Positions 1 through 7,079 are shown, counted from the first letter of the stretch. The stretch: 7,832 bases of DNA from Nitrospira sp. (GCA_016873525.1 VGXD01000092.1:1-7832); one strand, 5' to 3'. Notes: generated from the letters alone by a model not told the origin. Translations and numbers: made by a program.

Positions 1-669
1 CTCCAGCGCGGAAGAATCTTTTGCGTCGCCTAACGCGTTCAAGGCCGCGATCCGGACGGCCGGCGCCGAATCGTCCAGGGCGCGCTTGAGGCCCTGGGAG
101 GAGACGGCGGAACGGGACGGGGGAGCGGGGCGATGGCGTTCGACGAATTTCCCCAATCCTTCCACGGCCCTGGCGCGCACCAGGGGAGAGGAGTCGAGGA
201 GGCCGTCTTCGAGCAAGGGGAGGATGCCGCGGCTGTCCTCGCGATTCGCCAGGTCCGCCAAGGCCGTCACGGCCGCAATCCGCACATGTTCCGCCGTATC
301 GCGCGCCCGACCGGTAATAAAGGACAGGGCGATCTCTTTCAGCCAGCGTGGATTGTCCTGGCTCCCCGGCGGGGTCAGGCGTCCGTAGATTTTGAAGGCG
401 GCCTCCGCTTGGCCTAGGCGCAGGTAGCTGAGCAGGGCGGCTTGCAGCAATTTCCCGGATGGCCGTTGATCCGGCGGAAGAGCTTCGAACAGGCGGAGGA
501 CCTGATCGTATTGGTTGCGCTGAAACGATGCGAGGGCCTCACGCTCGATGGAGGCAGGGGAGCGACCGCCCGATGCCGGCGGCGTGGCCGCTTGTGCGGA
601 GAGAGGCAGGACGGAGCAAGCCAGGAACAGGGCCAGGAGTCGGATCGTGGTCGTTCGTGGTCGCGTCAC
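1..669 (-). CDS. Exported TPR-like/HEAT-repeat protein, 3' end outside window
   Basis: The reading frame is open from a GTG at 669 to the window edge, giving 223 residues with no stop, so the C-terminus is missing. Residues 1-27 look like a Sec signal peptide: Arg at 3, 5 and 10, a hydrophobic core at about 11-23, and an A-Q-A site before residue 28. Cys18 lies in the core, but F-L-A-C is a poor lipobox. Residues about 44-98 form two helix pairs resembling TPR units (for example YDQVLRLFEAL). From about 124, three HEAT-like units follow, with repeated V-R-x-x-A-V/L-x-A/G-L patterns near 129, 164 and 205. Such repeats are protein-binding scaffolds, so an envelope scaffold role is inferred; no catalytic motif is visible. 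The start is bounded: an in-frame TGA lies 12 codons upstream, and GTG is the only common start codon in between. It lies 109 bp downstream of the phosphorylase on the same strand. Confidence 0.8.
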   Translation of the reverse strand, partial: MTRPRTTTIRLLALFLACSVLPLSAQAATPPASGGRSPASIEREALASFQRNQYDQVLRLFEALPPDQRPSGKLLQAALLSYLRLGQAEAAFKIYGRLTPPGSQDNPRWLKEIALSFITGRARDTAEHVRIAAVTALADLANREDSRGILPLLEDGLLDSSPLVRARAVEGLGKFVERHRPAPPSRSAVSSQGLKRALDDSAPAVRIAALNALGDAKDSSALE

Positions 670-677
670 GGGCCAAC

Positions 678-706
678 ATTCTTGGGAATCCGTCCGCGCT
701 TGTCAA
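678..706 (-). promoter_or_regulatory. Sigma70-like promoter for the HEAT-repeat gene
   Basis: On the minus strand a perfect -35 TTGACA (701-706) is followed after 17 bp by AAGAAT (678-683), which matches the -10 consensus at four of six bases. Only 8 nt separate the -10 box from the GTG start at 669, so transcription would be expected to begin at or within a few bases of the start codon. No Shine-Dalgarno sequence is seen before the GTG, which fits a leaderless or nearly leaderless message. The -35 also contains the in-frame TGA that limits the upstream extent of the gene. This is a consensus match only. Confidence 0.45.
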
Positions 707-778
707 GTCGTTCGGACAGGCACGGCCCGGGTCTGGCCGCACTCGTCCGATGCGAGCGGCGCCGATGAGGGGAAGGTC

Positions 779-2938
779 TTACCACAGGGATGGAATTTCC
801 GAGGCGGCCGGCGCGTAGAGCAGCTCGGCATACTCTTTCACCATGCGGCGGGCGCAGAACCGGGGGGCGGTGGTGCGGATCGTGTCCTTCACGACCTGCA
901 TCCAACCACGGGGAATGCCGTCCCGGTCTCTTGTGTAATAGAGCGGCACGACCTCCTGCTCCAGGATGCGATACAAGTGCTCGGCGTCGTGGGCGTCATG
1001 GTCTTGGGGACTCAACGGCTGGCTGGGCAAGGGGATCGCCCAGCCGTTGGCCCCGTCGTAGCCCTCGTGCCACCAGCCATCCAAGACGCTCAGGTGCGGC
1101 ACGCCGTTGAAGGCCGCTTTCTGGCCGCTGGTGCCGCTGGCTTCCATCGGGGGACGAGGGGTATTGAGCCAGACGTCCACCCCCTGGACAAGAAATTTGG
1201 CCATGTGCATGTCGTAGTCTTCCAGAAAGGCGATGTGGCCGCCGAGCCCGTGGTTCCGGCAAAAATTATAGACCTGATGAATGAACTGCCGGCCTGGATC
1301 ATCGGCCGGGTGGGCCTTGCCGGCAAAGATGATCTGGACCGGGCGCCAGCGATCGTGCAGAAGGTGTTGCAACCGCGTCAGGGTCGTAAACAGCATGGTG
1401 GCCCGCTTGTATGTGGCGAAGCGGCGCGCGAAGCCGATCGTTAGAGCTTCGGGACCCAGCAGGGTCCCGCTGGCCAGGACCTGTGTTGCATCCAGCCGGC
1501 CTTGCATCCAGCCGGCTCTCGCGCGTTCGCGGATGAAGCTCATCAGCTTGCGTTTCAACGTCTGGCGGACCGCCCAGAGCTCGCTGTCCGGAATGTCGAT
1601 CACGCGGTGCCAGACGGCCGGGTCATCCGACTGGTCCGCCCAGTCTGGGCCCAAATGTCTGCTGTAGAGATGGTTGACTTCCGAGGCGACCCAGGTCGGC
1701 ACGTGGATGCCGTTGGTTACGCTTCGAATCGTGACCAAATCCTCAGGGACGCCAGGCCACATGGGTTGCCACATGGCGCGCGACACGCGGCCGTGTTCGC
1801 GGCTGACGCCGTTGACGTGGCCGGCCAGGCGGATCGCCAGGACCGTCATGTTGAATCCGGAGCCAGGCTGGTTCGGGTGTTCTCCCAGTTGCAGGAAGGC
1901 TTCGCGCGTCAGACCCAATTGCTCCCAGTAGCCGTTGAAATAATGCTCGATCAGGTGGGCCGGGAACACATCGTGGCCGGCCGGGACCGGGGTATGGGTG
2001 GTGAAAACCGTGCTCTGTCTGACGAGGTCGGTGGCCTCGGCATGGGAGCGGCCGGCTTGGACCAGTTCCCGGACCCGCTCCAACGTGAGAAAGGCCGAAT
2101 GGCCTTCGTTGGCGTGCCAGGCGATCGGCGACAGACCGAGCGCGCGGAAGACGCGGACCCCGCCCACGCCCAAGAGGATTTCCTGGCGCAGGCGCATCTC
2201 GTGGTCCCCGCCGTAGAGCCTGGCGGAGAGTTCGCGGTCGGCGGGGTCGTTCTCCGGCACATCCGTGTCGATCAGGTAGAGGGGAACCCGCCCCACCTGC
2301 ACGTTCCACACGACGGCGGACACCATGCGGTCGCCCATTTTGACCGTAATGCGGCAGGGGGCGCCGTCTGGAGTCAGGGTCTGGCGAATCGGCGACTCCT
2401 GCCTGTTGAAGGGTTCGTACTCGGCTTCCTGCCAGCCGTCCGGCGTGATGCGTTGATGAAAGTAGCCCTGGGGGTACATGAAGCCCAGCCCCACGAGGGG
2501 CAGCCCCAGGTCGCTGGCTTCCTTACAATGATCGCCGGCCAGAATGCCAAGCCCTCCGCTATAGATCGGAATGGAGTTGTGCAGCCCGAACTCGGCCGAG
2601 AAATAGGCGATCGTGCCGCCGGCCAGCGCGGGATGTTGCGCGGCAGTCCAGGTGTTGGTGGCGGTCATGTATTCGTCGAAGGACTTGAGCACGGCGGAGT
2701 ATTGGCGGATGAAGGTTGAGTCGCCGGCCAGGCTCTGCAAACGATCGGGTTTCAATTCGTGGAGGAGCTTGACGGGATTATGGTGCGAGAGGCTCCACAG
2801 CGTCGGATCGAGGGTCTCGAACAGGCGGCGGGCTTTCGGCGTCCAGCTCCACCATAAATTCTGCGCCAGTTCCTCAAGCCGCCCCAGCCCTTCCGGAAGG
2901 GAGTGTCGAGGGGTAGTATGACCGTGGTGTTCGTTCAA
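779..2938 (-). CDS. glgP: Glycogen/alpha-glucan phosphorylase (GT35)
   Basis: This 719-residue cytoplasmic enzyme belongs to the PLP-dependent family that splits alpha-1,4-glucans with phosphate to give glucose-1-phosphate. Residues 1-90 (NLWWSWTP at 27-34) resemble the N-terminal region of the alpha-glucan phosphorylase subfamily found in bacteria and archaea. The glycine loop YSGGLG is at 126-131. THT at 314-316 lines up with the catalytic His377 region of muscle phosphorylase. R506 and K511 in GFARRFATYKR have the spacing of the phosphate-binding Arg569/Lys574 pair. EASGTSGQK places the PLP lysine at K607. All key residues are present, so it should be active. The start is TTG with GGAGG five bases upstream; no ATG or GTG is better placed. 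It lies 67 bp after the 282-residue gene and may share its promoter, as I see no convincing promoter in the gap. Residues about 475-497 are unusual at DNA level: they are encoded by a 16-bp tandem repeat and a strong hairpin. The substrate could be glycogen or shorter maltodextrins. Confidence 0.95.
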   Translation of the reverse strand: MNEHHGHTTPRHSLPEGLGRLEELAQNLWWSWTPKARRLFETLDPTLWSLSHHNPVKLLHELKPDRLQSLAGDSTFIRQYSAVLKSFDEYMTATNTWTAAQHPALAGGTIAYFSAEFGLHNSIPIYSGGLGILAGDHCKEASDLGLPLVGLGFMYPQGYFHQRITPDGWQEAEYEPFNRQESPIRQTLTPDGAPCRITVKMGDRMVSAVVWNVQVGRVPLYLIDTDVPENDPADRELSARLYGGDHEMRLRQEILLGVGGVRVFRALGLSPIAWHANEGHSAFLTLERVRELVQAGRSHAEATDLVRQSTVFTTHTPVPAGHDVFPAHLIEHYFNGYWEQLGLTREAFLQLGEHPNQPGSGFNMTVLAIRLAGHVNGVSREHGRVSRAMWQPMWPGVPEDLVTIRSVTNGIHVPTWVASEVNHLYSRHLGPDWADQSDDPAVWHRVIDIPDSELWAVRQTLKRKLMSFIRERARAGWMQGRLDATQVLASGTLLGPEALTIGFARRFATYKRATMLFTTLTRLQHLLHDRWRPVQIIFAGKAHPADDPGRQFIHQVYNFCRNHGLGGHIAFLEDYDMHMAKFLVQGVDVWLNTPRPPMEASGTSGQKAAFNGVPHLSVLDGWWHEGYDGANGWAIPLPSQPLSPQDHDAHDAEHLYRILEQEVVPLYYTRDRDGIPRGWMQVVKDTIRTTAPRFCARRMVKEYAELLYAPAASEIPSLW
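1450..1469 (-). repeat. Perfect inverted repeat inside glgP
   Basis: GGGACCC (1451-1457) and GGGTCCC (1462-1468) are exact inverted copies separated by four bases. An outer C-G pair (1450, 1469) lengthens the stem to 8 bp, nearly all G-C. In the phosphorylase mRNA this could form a stable hairpin. It codes for residues around TLLGPE, just before the conserved GFARRFATYKR block. There is no T-run, so it is not an intrinsic terminator. Confidence 0.6.
1486..1516 (-). repeat. Tandem 15-nt repeat (period 16) inside glgP
   Basis: TTGCATCCAGCCGGC occurs at 1486-1500 and again at 1502-1516, with one base between the copies. The period of 16 is not a multiple of three, so the two copies are read in different frames: the upstream part of the protein reads AGWMQ and the second copy reads GRLDAT. 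Conserved phosphorylase motifs lie in frame on both sides, so the gene is intact despite the repeat. It falls in the stretch between the N-terminal domain and the PLP domain. Confidence 0.75.
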
Positions 2939-3005
2939 CGAGGCCTCCGTGTATCGTTCGTCCGTGCCGCGTGCCTGCGGACCCTAGAGACTGACCGCAT
3001 GGGGG

Positions 3006-3854
3006 TTACGCATGCCCGAGGTGCCAGGACTGCCATTCGGATGAGAAGGCCACCGCCGCATAACGTTCTCCCAGAATTTGGGTGGCCCGGTTCATCAATT
3101 TGGTCAACTCTTTTGCCTCATCCGGCTGCAGGTCTTGCCTGAAACGCGGATGCAGGCCCCAGCGGGTCTCGACTTCTTCTCCCTGCACGGTGGCCATGAC
3201 GCTGATCAGTTTGATGGTCTGTCCCGGCTTTCCTGCCTGGCCCGGTTGTGCCGCCTGGGAGGGGCGCGGGGACGAGGAGGCTGCGGCTCCAACCCCTTCG
3301 GGGGCGGCCGGCACGACGCCCTCGAAGGCCGCTTTCATCGCCGCGATCGCAGAGCTGACGCAGAGCGTGGCCGCGGAGACGACCATGCCGTTCCCTGCGG
3401 CGCCCATTGCCTGGGCCACACGTTCGGCCAGCAACTTGAGGAACTCGTGTTTGGTCGGGCTCTCTTCCGTCACGAGGAATTTAAAACGATCGTAGCGTTC
3501 ACGGCTGTTGGCCACGGCCTTGCCGACGGTGATCGCCACTTCCATACCGTCGCTGTCGGCGCCGAGGGCCGGGGCCAAGGCCGACCGCAGGTGCTGCGTC
3601 ACCGTGTCTTCAAGGCTGTCCATAAAGAGGGGTTGTTCTTTGATCGGCAGGTAGTGGACCGACAGCCGATCGGCCAGGTTGAAGAGGACCTTCAGAAATT
3701 CAAGATAGACGTCCCATTCCTGGGTCTTCTTCAATTTGAGGGCTTGGTCCGGCGCGCTGCGTTTGACCATGGTGACGGACTCGCCCGCTATGGCCACCAT
3801 CAAAGAGGCCAGGTCGCGCAGTAATCCGGCATGGGGGTCTTGGGTCGCGCTCAT
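3006..3854 (-). CDS. Conserved-looking protein of unknown function, 282 residues
   Basis: I do not recognise a family. The ATG at 3854 has AAGGAG (3860-3865) five bases upstream and a good promoter, so this is a real, well-expressed-looking gene. Three parts can be seen. Residues 1-180 are rich in predicted helix and carry charged and hydrophobic heptad-like stretches (for example WDVYLEFLKVLFNLADRL). Within this part, 157-173 is a small, apolar, Ala/Ser-rich helix that could be buried or weakly membrane-associated. Residues 181-213 are a flexible Ala/Pro/Gly/Gln linker. Residues 214-282 form a short C-terminal domain ending with aromatic and His residues (EWQSWHLGHA). There is no signal peptide, nucleotide-binding motif or metal cluster. 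It is transcribed away from the helicase and toward glgP, 67 bp beyond its stop, so co-transcription with glgP is likely; a shared function is not shown. Confidence 0.8.
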   Translation of the reverse strand: MSATQDPHAGLLRDLASLMVAIAGESVTMVKRSAPDQALKLKKTQEWDVYLEFLKVLFNLADRLSVHYLPIKEQPLFMDSLEDTVTQHLRSALAPALGADSDGMEVAITVGKAVANSRERYDRFKFLVTEESPTKHEFLKLLAERVAQAMGAAGNGMVVSAATLCVSSAIAAMKAAFEGVVPAAPEGVGAAASSSPRPSQAAQPGQAGKPGQTIKLISVMATVQGEEVETRWGLHPRFRQDLQPDEAKELTKLMNRATQILGERYAAVAFSSEWQSWHLGHA

Positions 3855-3876
3855 AGGGTCTCCTTATGCCGCGCCC

Positions 3877-3905
3877 ATTATATACAAGTCCGGTCCGGCA
3901 TCCAA
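3877..3905 (-). promoter_or_regulatory. Sigma70-type promoter for the 282-residue gene (and probably glgP)
   Basis: The minus strand reads a perfect -10 TATAAT (3877-3882), 17 bp downstream of TTGGAT (3900-3905), which matches the first three bases of the -35 consensus. Predicted transcription begins near 3870. That leaves a leader of about 16 nt holding the AAGGAG ribosome site (3860-3865) before the ATG at 3854. Confidence 0.65.
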
Positions 3906-3976
3906 GGGCTGTCGGGTGGTGCGCTGCCGGTTCATTGAAACGAGTCAGGCGATGTGTTATCTCTCTTCAACTTATT

Positions 3977-3990
3977 GGCCGGCGCCGGCC
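3977..3990. repeat. 14-bp GC-only perfect palindrome upstream of helicase
   Basis: GGCCGGCGCCGGCC is identical to its reverse complement. It lies 48 bp before the helicase ATG and only four bases before a second inverted repeat. It could be a protein-binding site, part of the leader RNA structure, or a chance product of high GC content. Confidence 0.55.
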
Positions 3991-3994
3991 GTCT

Positions 3995-4011
3995 TGCGTC
4001 AGGTTGACGCA
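3995..4011. promoter_or_regulatory. Inverted repeat, possible operator or leader hairpin for the helicase
   Basis: TGCGTCA (3995-4001) and TGACGCA (4005-4011) are exact inverted copies around a 3-bp centre (GGT). With a small bulge the symmetry extends to flanking CTT/AAG. The 7-3-7 layout is typical of dimeric repressor sites but would also fold in RNA. It ends 27 bp before the proposed helicase start, where a repressor could block transcription or translation entry. It does not look like an E. coli- or Bacillus-type LexA box. Its function is inferred from layout only. Confidence 0.45.
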
Positions 4012-4038
4012 CAAGGCTCCAGGAAAGACGAGTCCGAA

Positions 4039-6084
4039 ATGGATCGGGAGATCAAACCGTACATTCTGAAACGGCCGGCGGAGGAGGCGACTCCGCCGAA
4101 GCTGTCGCTGGACTATGCGAAGGAGCTGAACCCCCAACAGTTGGCCGCGGTGACGGCGGTGGACGGCCCGTCGCTCGTGATCGCAGGGGCCGGCAGCGGC
4201 AAGACCCGCACGCTGGTCTATCGTGTGGCCTACTTGATCGATAAGGGCGTCGATCCCGCCTCCATCCTGCTCCTCACCTTCACGCGCAAGGCGGCGCAGG
4301 AGATGCAGCACCGGGCTGGACTGCTCATCGGCGCGCGCAGCGAGCGGGTCTTTGGGGGGACCTTTCATTCGGTGGCCAACTGGCTCCTGCGTCGCTATGG
4401 GCGCCCGATCGGGCTCGAACCCGGATTCACGATCCTGGATCGGAGCGACTCGGAAGACTTGATCAATCTGCTGCGGGCTCAACTCGGGTTGAATGAAAAG
4501 GAGAAGCGCTTCCCGCGCAAGGGCACGATCGCCGAGATGTTCAGTAAATGTGCAAATACGTTGCAGAGTATCGAGGAGATCGTCCTGGGAGAGTTCGCCC
4601 ATTTCTCCGAACACCTGGAGGCGTTGGACAAGCTCAAACGGGCGTACGAAGGCGCCAAGCGGCAGCGGCAGTTGGTTGACTACGACGACCTCCTGGTAAA
4701 GCTGCGCGTGTTGCTGAGTCAGGACGAAGGGGCCAGCCGGGCCATCGCGGGCAGCTTCCGCTACATTTTGGTGGATGAATATCAGGACACGAATCGCCTG
4801 CAGGCGGACCTGATCAGGAAACTGGCGGCCCCCCACGACAACGTGATGGTCGTGGGCGACGATTCGCAGTCGATCTACGCGTTTCGCGGCGCGACCTTTC
4901 GAAACATCATGGAATTTCCGACGCTCTTTCCCGGGGCCACGATCTACAAGCTGGAGGAAAATTACCGGAGCACCCAGCCGATCCTCAACCTCGCCAACGA
5001 GGTCATCCAGGGGGCCGCCGAAAAATACAGCAAGCACCTCTTTACCCGCAAGCTCGACGGACCGTTGCCGGTCTTGGTCCAGGCGGCGGGCGAAAACGCG
5101 CAGTCGCGCTTCGTGGCCCAAAAGATTTTGGAGCTGCGTGAGGAGGGCGTGCCGCTGGACGAGATCGCCGTGCTGTTTCGGTCCAGCTTTCATTCGTTCG
5201 ACCTGGAGATCGAGCTCTCGCGCCGCGATCTGCCCTTCGTCAAGCGGGGCGGGTTCAAGTTCATCGAAACGGCGCATGTCAAGGACCTGACCGCGCACCT
5301 GCGCGTGTTGGAAAACCCGCTGGACGCGGTGAGCTGGAGTCGCGTGCTCATGTTGGTGGAGGGCGTGGGCCCGAAGAAGGCCCAGGATCTGATCGCGGCC
5401 TTCGCGAAGGCCGAGCGGCAAGATCGGCCGCCGGGCCAGTGCATAAATGAGGTGCTCCGCGAGGTCAGCGGGCGGTCCGGGCGAGGGCTCAAGGAGTTGG
5501 CGCGGGTCCTGGAGGAGGCCGGACGGGTCGGCACCATGACCCCGGCGGAGCAGGTGAACGAACTCTACGCCTACTACCTGCCGATCCTCAAGGAGCAGTA
5601 CGACGATTATCCCAAACGGATGCGGGATCTGGAGCATCTCTACACGATGGCGGAACGGTATGAGCGGTTGGAGGAGTTTCTGGCCGACATGGCCCTGGAA
5701 CCGCCCGACGCCAGCGTGGCCAACGTGGAAGCCGGAGAACGGGACGACGAACGGCTGATTCTCTCTACGATCCATTCGGCCAAGGGCTTGGAGTGGCAAT
5801 GCGTGTTCGTGCTCTGGGTGGTGGACGGGCGGTTTCCCTCCGCCTATTCGTTTGCGAGCGAGGAGGAATTGGAAGAGGAGCGGCGGCTGTTCTACGTGGC
5901 GGTGACCCGCGCGAAACAGCATCTCTACCTGACCTATCCGATCAATGAGTATGACAAGGGTACGGGGATGATTCTGTCCAAGCCCACCCGTTTCCTCGAC
6001 AGCGTCTCCCCCTCCTTGCTTGAAACCTGGGCCTTGGTGGAAGAACGAGGGGGGCGCGAGTGGGGGCCTCGCGAGTGGGAGTAA
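4039..6084 (+). CDS. ATP-dependent 3'-5' DNA helicase, UvrD/PcrA/Rep family (SF1)
   Basis: The predicted 681-residue protein is a DNA-unwinding motor for repair or replication restart. The SF1A motifs appear in order, numbered from the ATG at 4039: Q-motif LNPQQ 30-34; Walker A GAGSGKT with K55; Ia TFTRKAA 80-86; II DEYQDTN 246-252; III around VVGDDSQSIYAFRG with D275; IV LEENYRST 305-312; V HSAKGLEW 579-586; VI VAVTRAK 620-626. All catalytic residues are intact. It ends soon after motif VI and lacks the longer C-terminal tail usual in PcrA/UvrD of about 720 residues. The frame is open back to 3736, but that part overlaps the divergent gene and its promoter. The PYILKR segment just after this ATG resembles, from memory, N-termini of related helicases. 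The Shine-Dalgarno is weak (AGGA at 4021-4024, 14 bases away), so an upstream TTG at 3994 cannot be excluded. The downstream gene overlaps its 3' end. Confidence 0.93.
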   Translation: MDREIKPYILKRPAEEATPPKLSLDYAKELNPQQLAAVTAVDGPSLVIAGAGSGKTRTLVYRVAYLIDKGVDPASILLLTFTRKAAQEMQHRAGLLIGARSERVFGGTFHSVANWLLRRYGRPIGLEPGFTILDRSDSEDLINLLRAQLGLNEKEKRFPRKGTIAEMFSKCANTLQSIEEIVLGEFAHFSEHLEALDKLKRAYEGAKRQRQLVDYDDLLVKLRVLLSQDEGASRAIAGSFRYILVDEYQDTNRLQADLIRKLAAPHDNVMVVGDDSQSIYAFRGATFRNIMEFPTLFPGATIYKLEENYRSTQPILNLANEVIQGAAEKYSKHLFTRKLDGPLPVLVQAAGENAQSRFVAQKILELREEGVPLDEIAVLFRSSFHSFDLEIELSRRDLPFVKRGGFKFIETAHVKDLTAHLRVLENPLDAVSWSRVLMLVEGVGPKKAQDLIAAFAKAERQDRPPGQCINEVLREVSGRSGRGLKELARVLEEAGRVGTMTPAEQVNELYAYYLPILKEQYDDYPKRMRDLEHLYTMAERYERLEEFLADMALEPPDASVANVEAGERDDERLILSTIHSAKGLEWQCVFVLWVVDGRFPSAYSFASEEELEEERRLFYVAVTRAKQHLYLTYPINEYDKGTGMILSKPTRFLDSVSPSLLETWALVEERGGREWGPREWE

Positions 6085-6965
6085 CGTCCGTCCGGTGGCT
6101 AGGCGTGCTGCTGCTCTGGGCGGGGTTCCAAGCCGGGTCGGCGGCGGGCGCGGAAATCCAGCCGGACGTCAAGGCCCAGCGGTCGGCGTTGCTTGCCCAG
6201 GCCGACGCCCTCGGCCTGCCGACGAAATTTTTACGCGCGATCCCCGCCGACTTTATTACCCTGGAATTCGAAGACCTGCTTGCCTTTGCCGCGGAGTATC
6301 ATCCGGAAGAACACCGCATGGTGCTCAACCTGGCGCTCTCGTTCAATGCGGCCGGAGGGACGTTAAAGCCCCTGGCCAAGATGACGTCCAGGGAAGTGGG
6401 GACGCTGTTTCACGAGTTTTTTCATGCCTACATGGATTTTGCTCGGTCGAAGGCGGAGGCCTCGGCCGACCCCGCCATTGCCGGCCTGCTGGCATTTGCG
6501 CAGGATCAGCAGCAGTGCCGCTATCAAGTGGTCAGCATCACGCCCGTCGTGCAGCGGAAATCGGCCACCGAAGTCCGCTTCTTGAGCGATCGCGAAGCCT
6601 GGGAAGCGCTCGATGAAACGTGGGCGGTGTTTGTGGGCTGGGCTGTCTGGAGTCGCTTGGAGCAATCCTACGGGCAGGGTGCGCCGCCAAACAGGGGACG
6701 CAAGAAGGACAGCGGATGGTTGGCGCATCTGAAAAAAAAAGACCGGGATGGCGATTTGGTCGGATACTATGAGCCGGAAGATCCAGCAGAAAGGACGGTA
6801 GCCAGGAAGCGTTATCTGGCGCCTTCTCATCGGATTACGCCCCAGGAAGTGGCGGTCCTATTGGAGGTGCTGTGGGGCGAATCGCGCGACGAGGCTCGTC
6901 GCGCTGCCGCCGTAATGGAACAGAAGCGCGCCCTCTTAAAAGACAGTGTGCCTTGTCGAAGCTGA
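6060..6965 (+). CDS. Putative exported HExxH zinc metallopeptidase-like protein
   Basis: This protein has 301 residues and no named family that I recognise. Residues 1-31 look like a signal peptide (Arg5, Arg12, hydrophobic 13-23, A-G-A before E32), so it should act outside the cytoplasm. HEFFH at 118-122, preceded by a hydrophobic stretch (VGTLF), is the zinc-binding HExxH pattern of metallopeptidases. A second helix-like stretch, WEALDETWAVFVGW at 181-194, offers E182 or E186 as the third zinc ligand expected in the gluzincin fold; this is inference. A charged region follows (about 214-236, Lys/Asp/Arg-rich), then a helical C-terminus. The GTG at 6060 is chosen because GAGG (6047-6050) and a G-run sit 5-9 bases upstream; GTG at 6075 is the alternative and would keep the signal peptide core. 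The start overlaps the helicase end by 25 bp, so translation is probably coupled. A non-peptidase role is possible. Confidence 0.8.
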   Translation: MGASRVGVTSVRWLGVLLLWAGFQAGSAAGAEIQPDVKAQRSALLAQADALGLPTKFLRAIPADFITLEFEDLLAFAAEYHPEEHRMVLNLALSFNAAGGTLKPLAKMTSREVGTLFHEFFHAYMDFARSKAEASADPAIAGLLAFAQDQQQCRYQVVSITPVVQRKSATEVRFLSDREAWEALDETWAVFVGWAVWSRLEQSYGQGAPPNRGRKKDSGWLAHLKKKDRDGDLVGYYEPEDPAERTVARKRYLAPSHRITPQEVAVLLEVLWGESRDEARRAAAVMEQKRALLKDSVPCRS

Positions 6966-6970
6966 TGAAA

Positions 6971-6994
6971 AAGAGCATGAAAGGGGATGCTTTT
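6971..6994 (+). terminator. Weak intrinsic-terminator-like hairpin
   Basis: Six bases after the stop codon at 6965, AAGAGCAT (6971-6978) can pair with ATGCTTTT (6987-6994) across an 8-base loop, with one G-T pair. An A-run lies before the stem and four T at its 3' edge. The stem is AT-rich and therefore weak. A competing stem, AAGGGGA (6981-6987) with TTCCCTT (6993-6999), overlaps it. It is the only terminator candidate I see between this gene and the tRNA promoter. Confidence 0.3.
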
Positions 6995-7079
6995 CCCTTG
7001 AGAGCGACCTCTATGGTCGGCTTCCTTGGCGGGTGGAGAGCATTTTTTGCGCGGGAGACCGATTTGCACAATCTTCCTC

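Noticed and set aside
86..417. Plus-strand open frames at the left edge.
   Set aside because: The minus strand here encodes a signal peptide and HEAT-like repeats, which explain the sequence better.
548..2719. Two long plus-strand open frames (298 and 405 codons) opposite glgP.
   Set aside because: They shadow a fully conserved phosphorylase on the minus strand and have no ribosome sites or family motifs.
3935..3962. TTGAAA followed by TGTTAT/TTATCT as a plus-strand helicase promoter.
   Set aside because: The -35 is good, but the spacing is 14 for TGTTAT, or 16 with a poor -10, so I do not call it.
3736..4038. N-terminal extension of the helicase frame.
   Set aside because: It overlaps the start, ribosome site and promoter of the divergent gene and the two inverted repeats; the first family-like residues follow the ATG at 4039.
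3967..5922. A 651-codon minus-strand open frame opposite the helicase.
   Set aside because: Long antisense frames are common in GC-rich genes. Its product is low in recognisable motifs and rich in Gln, His, Arg and Leu, and the helicase motifs on the other strand are complete.
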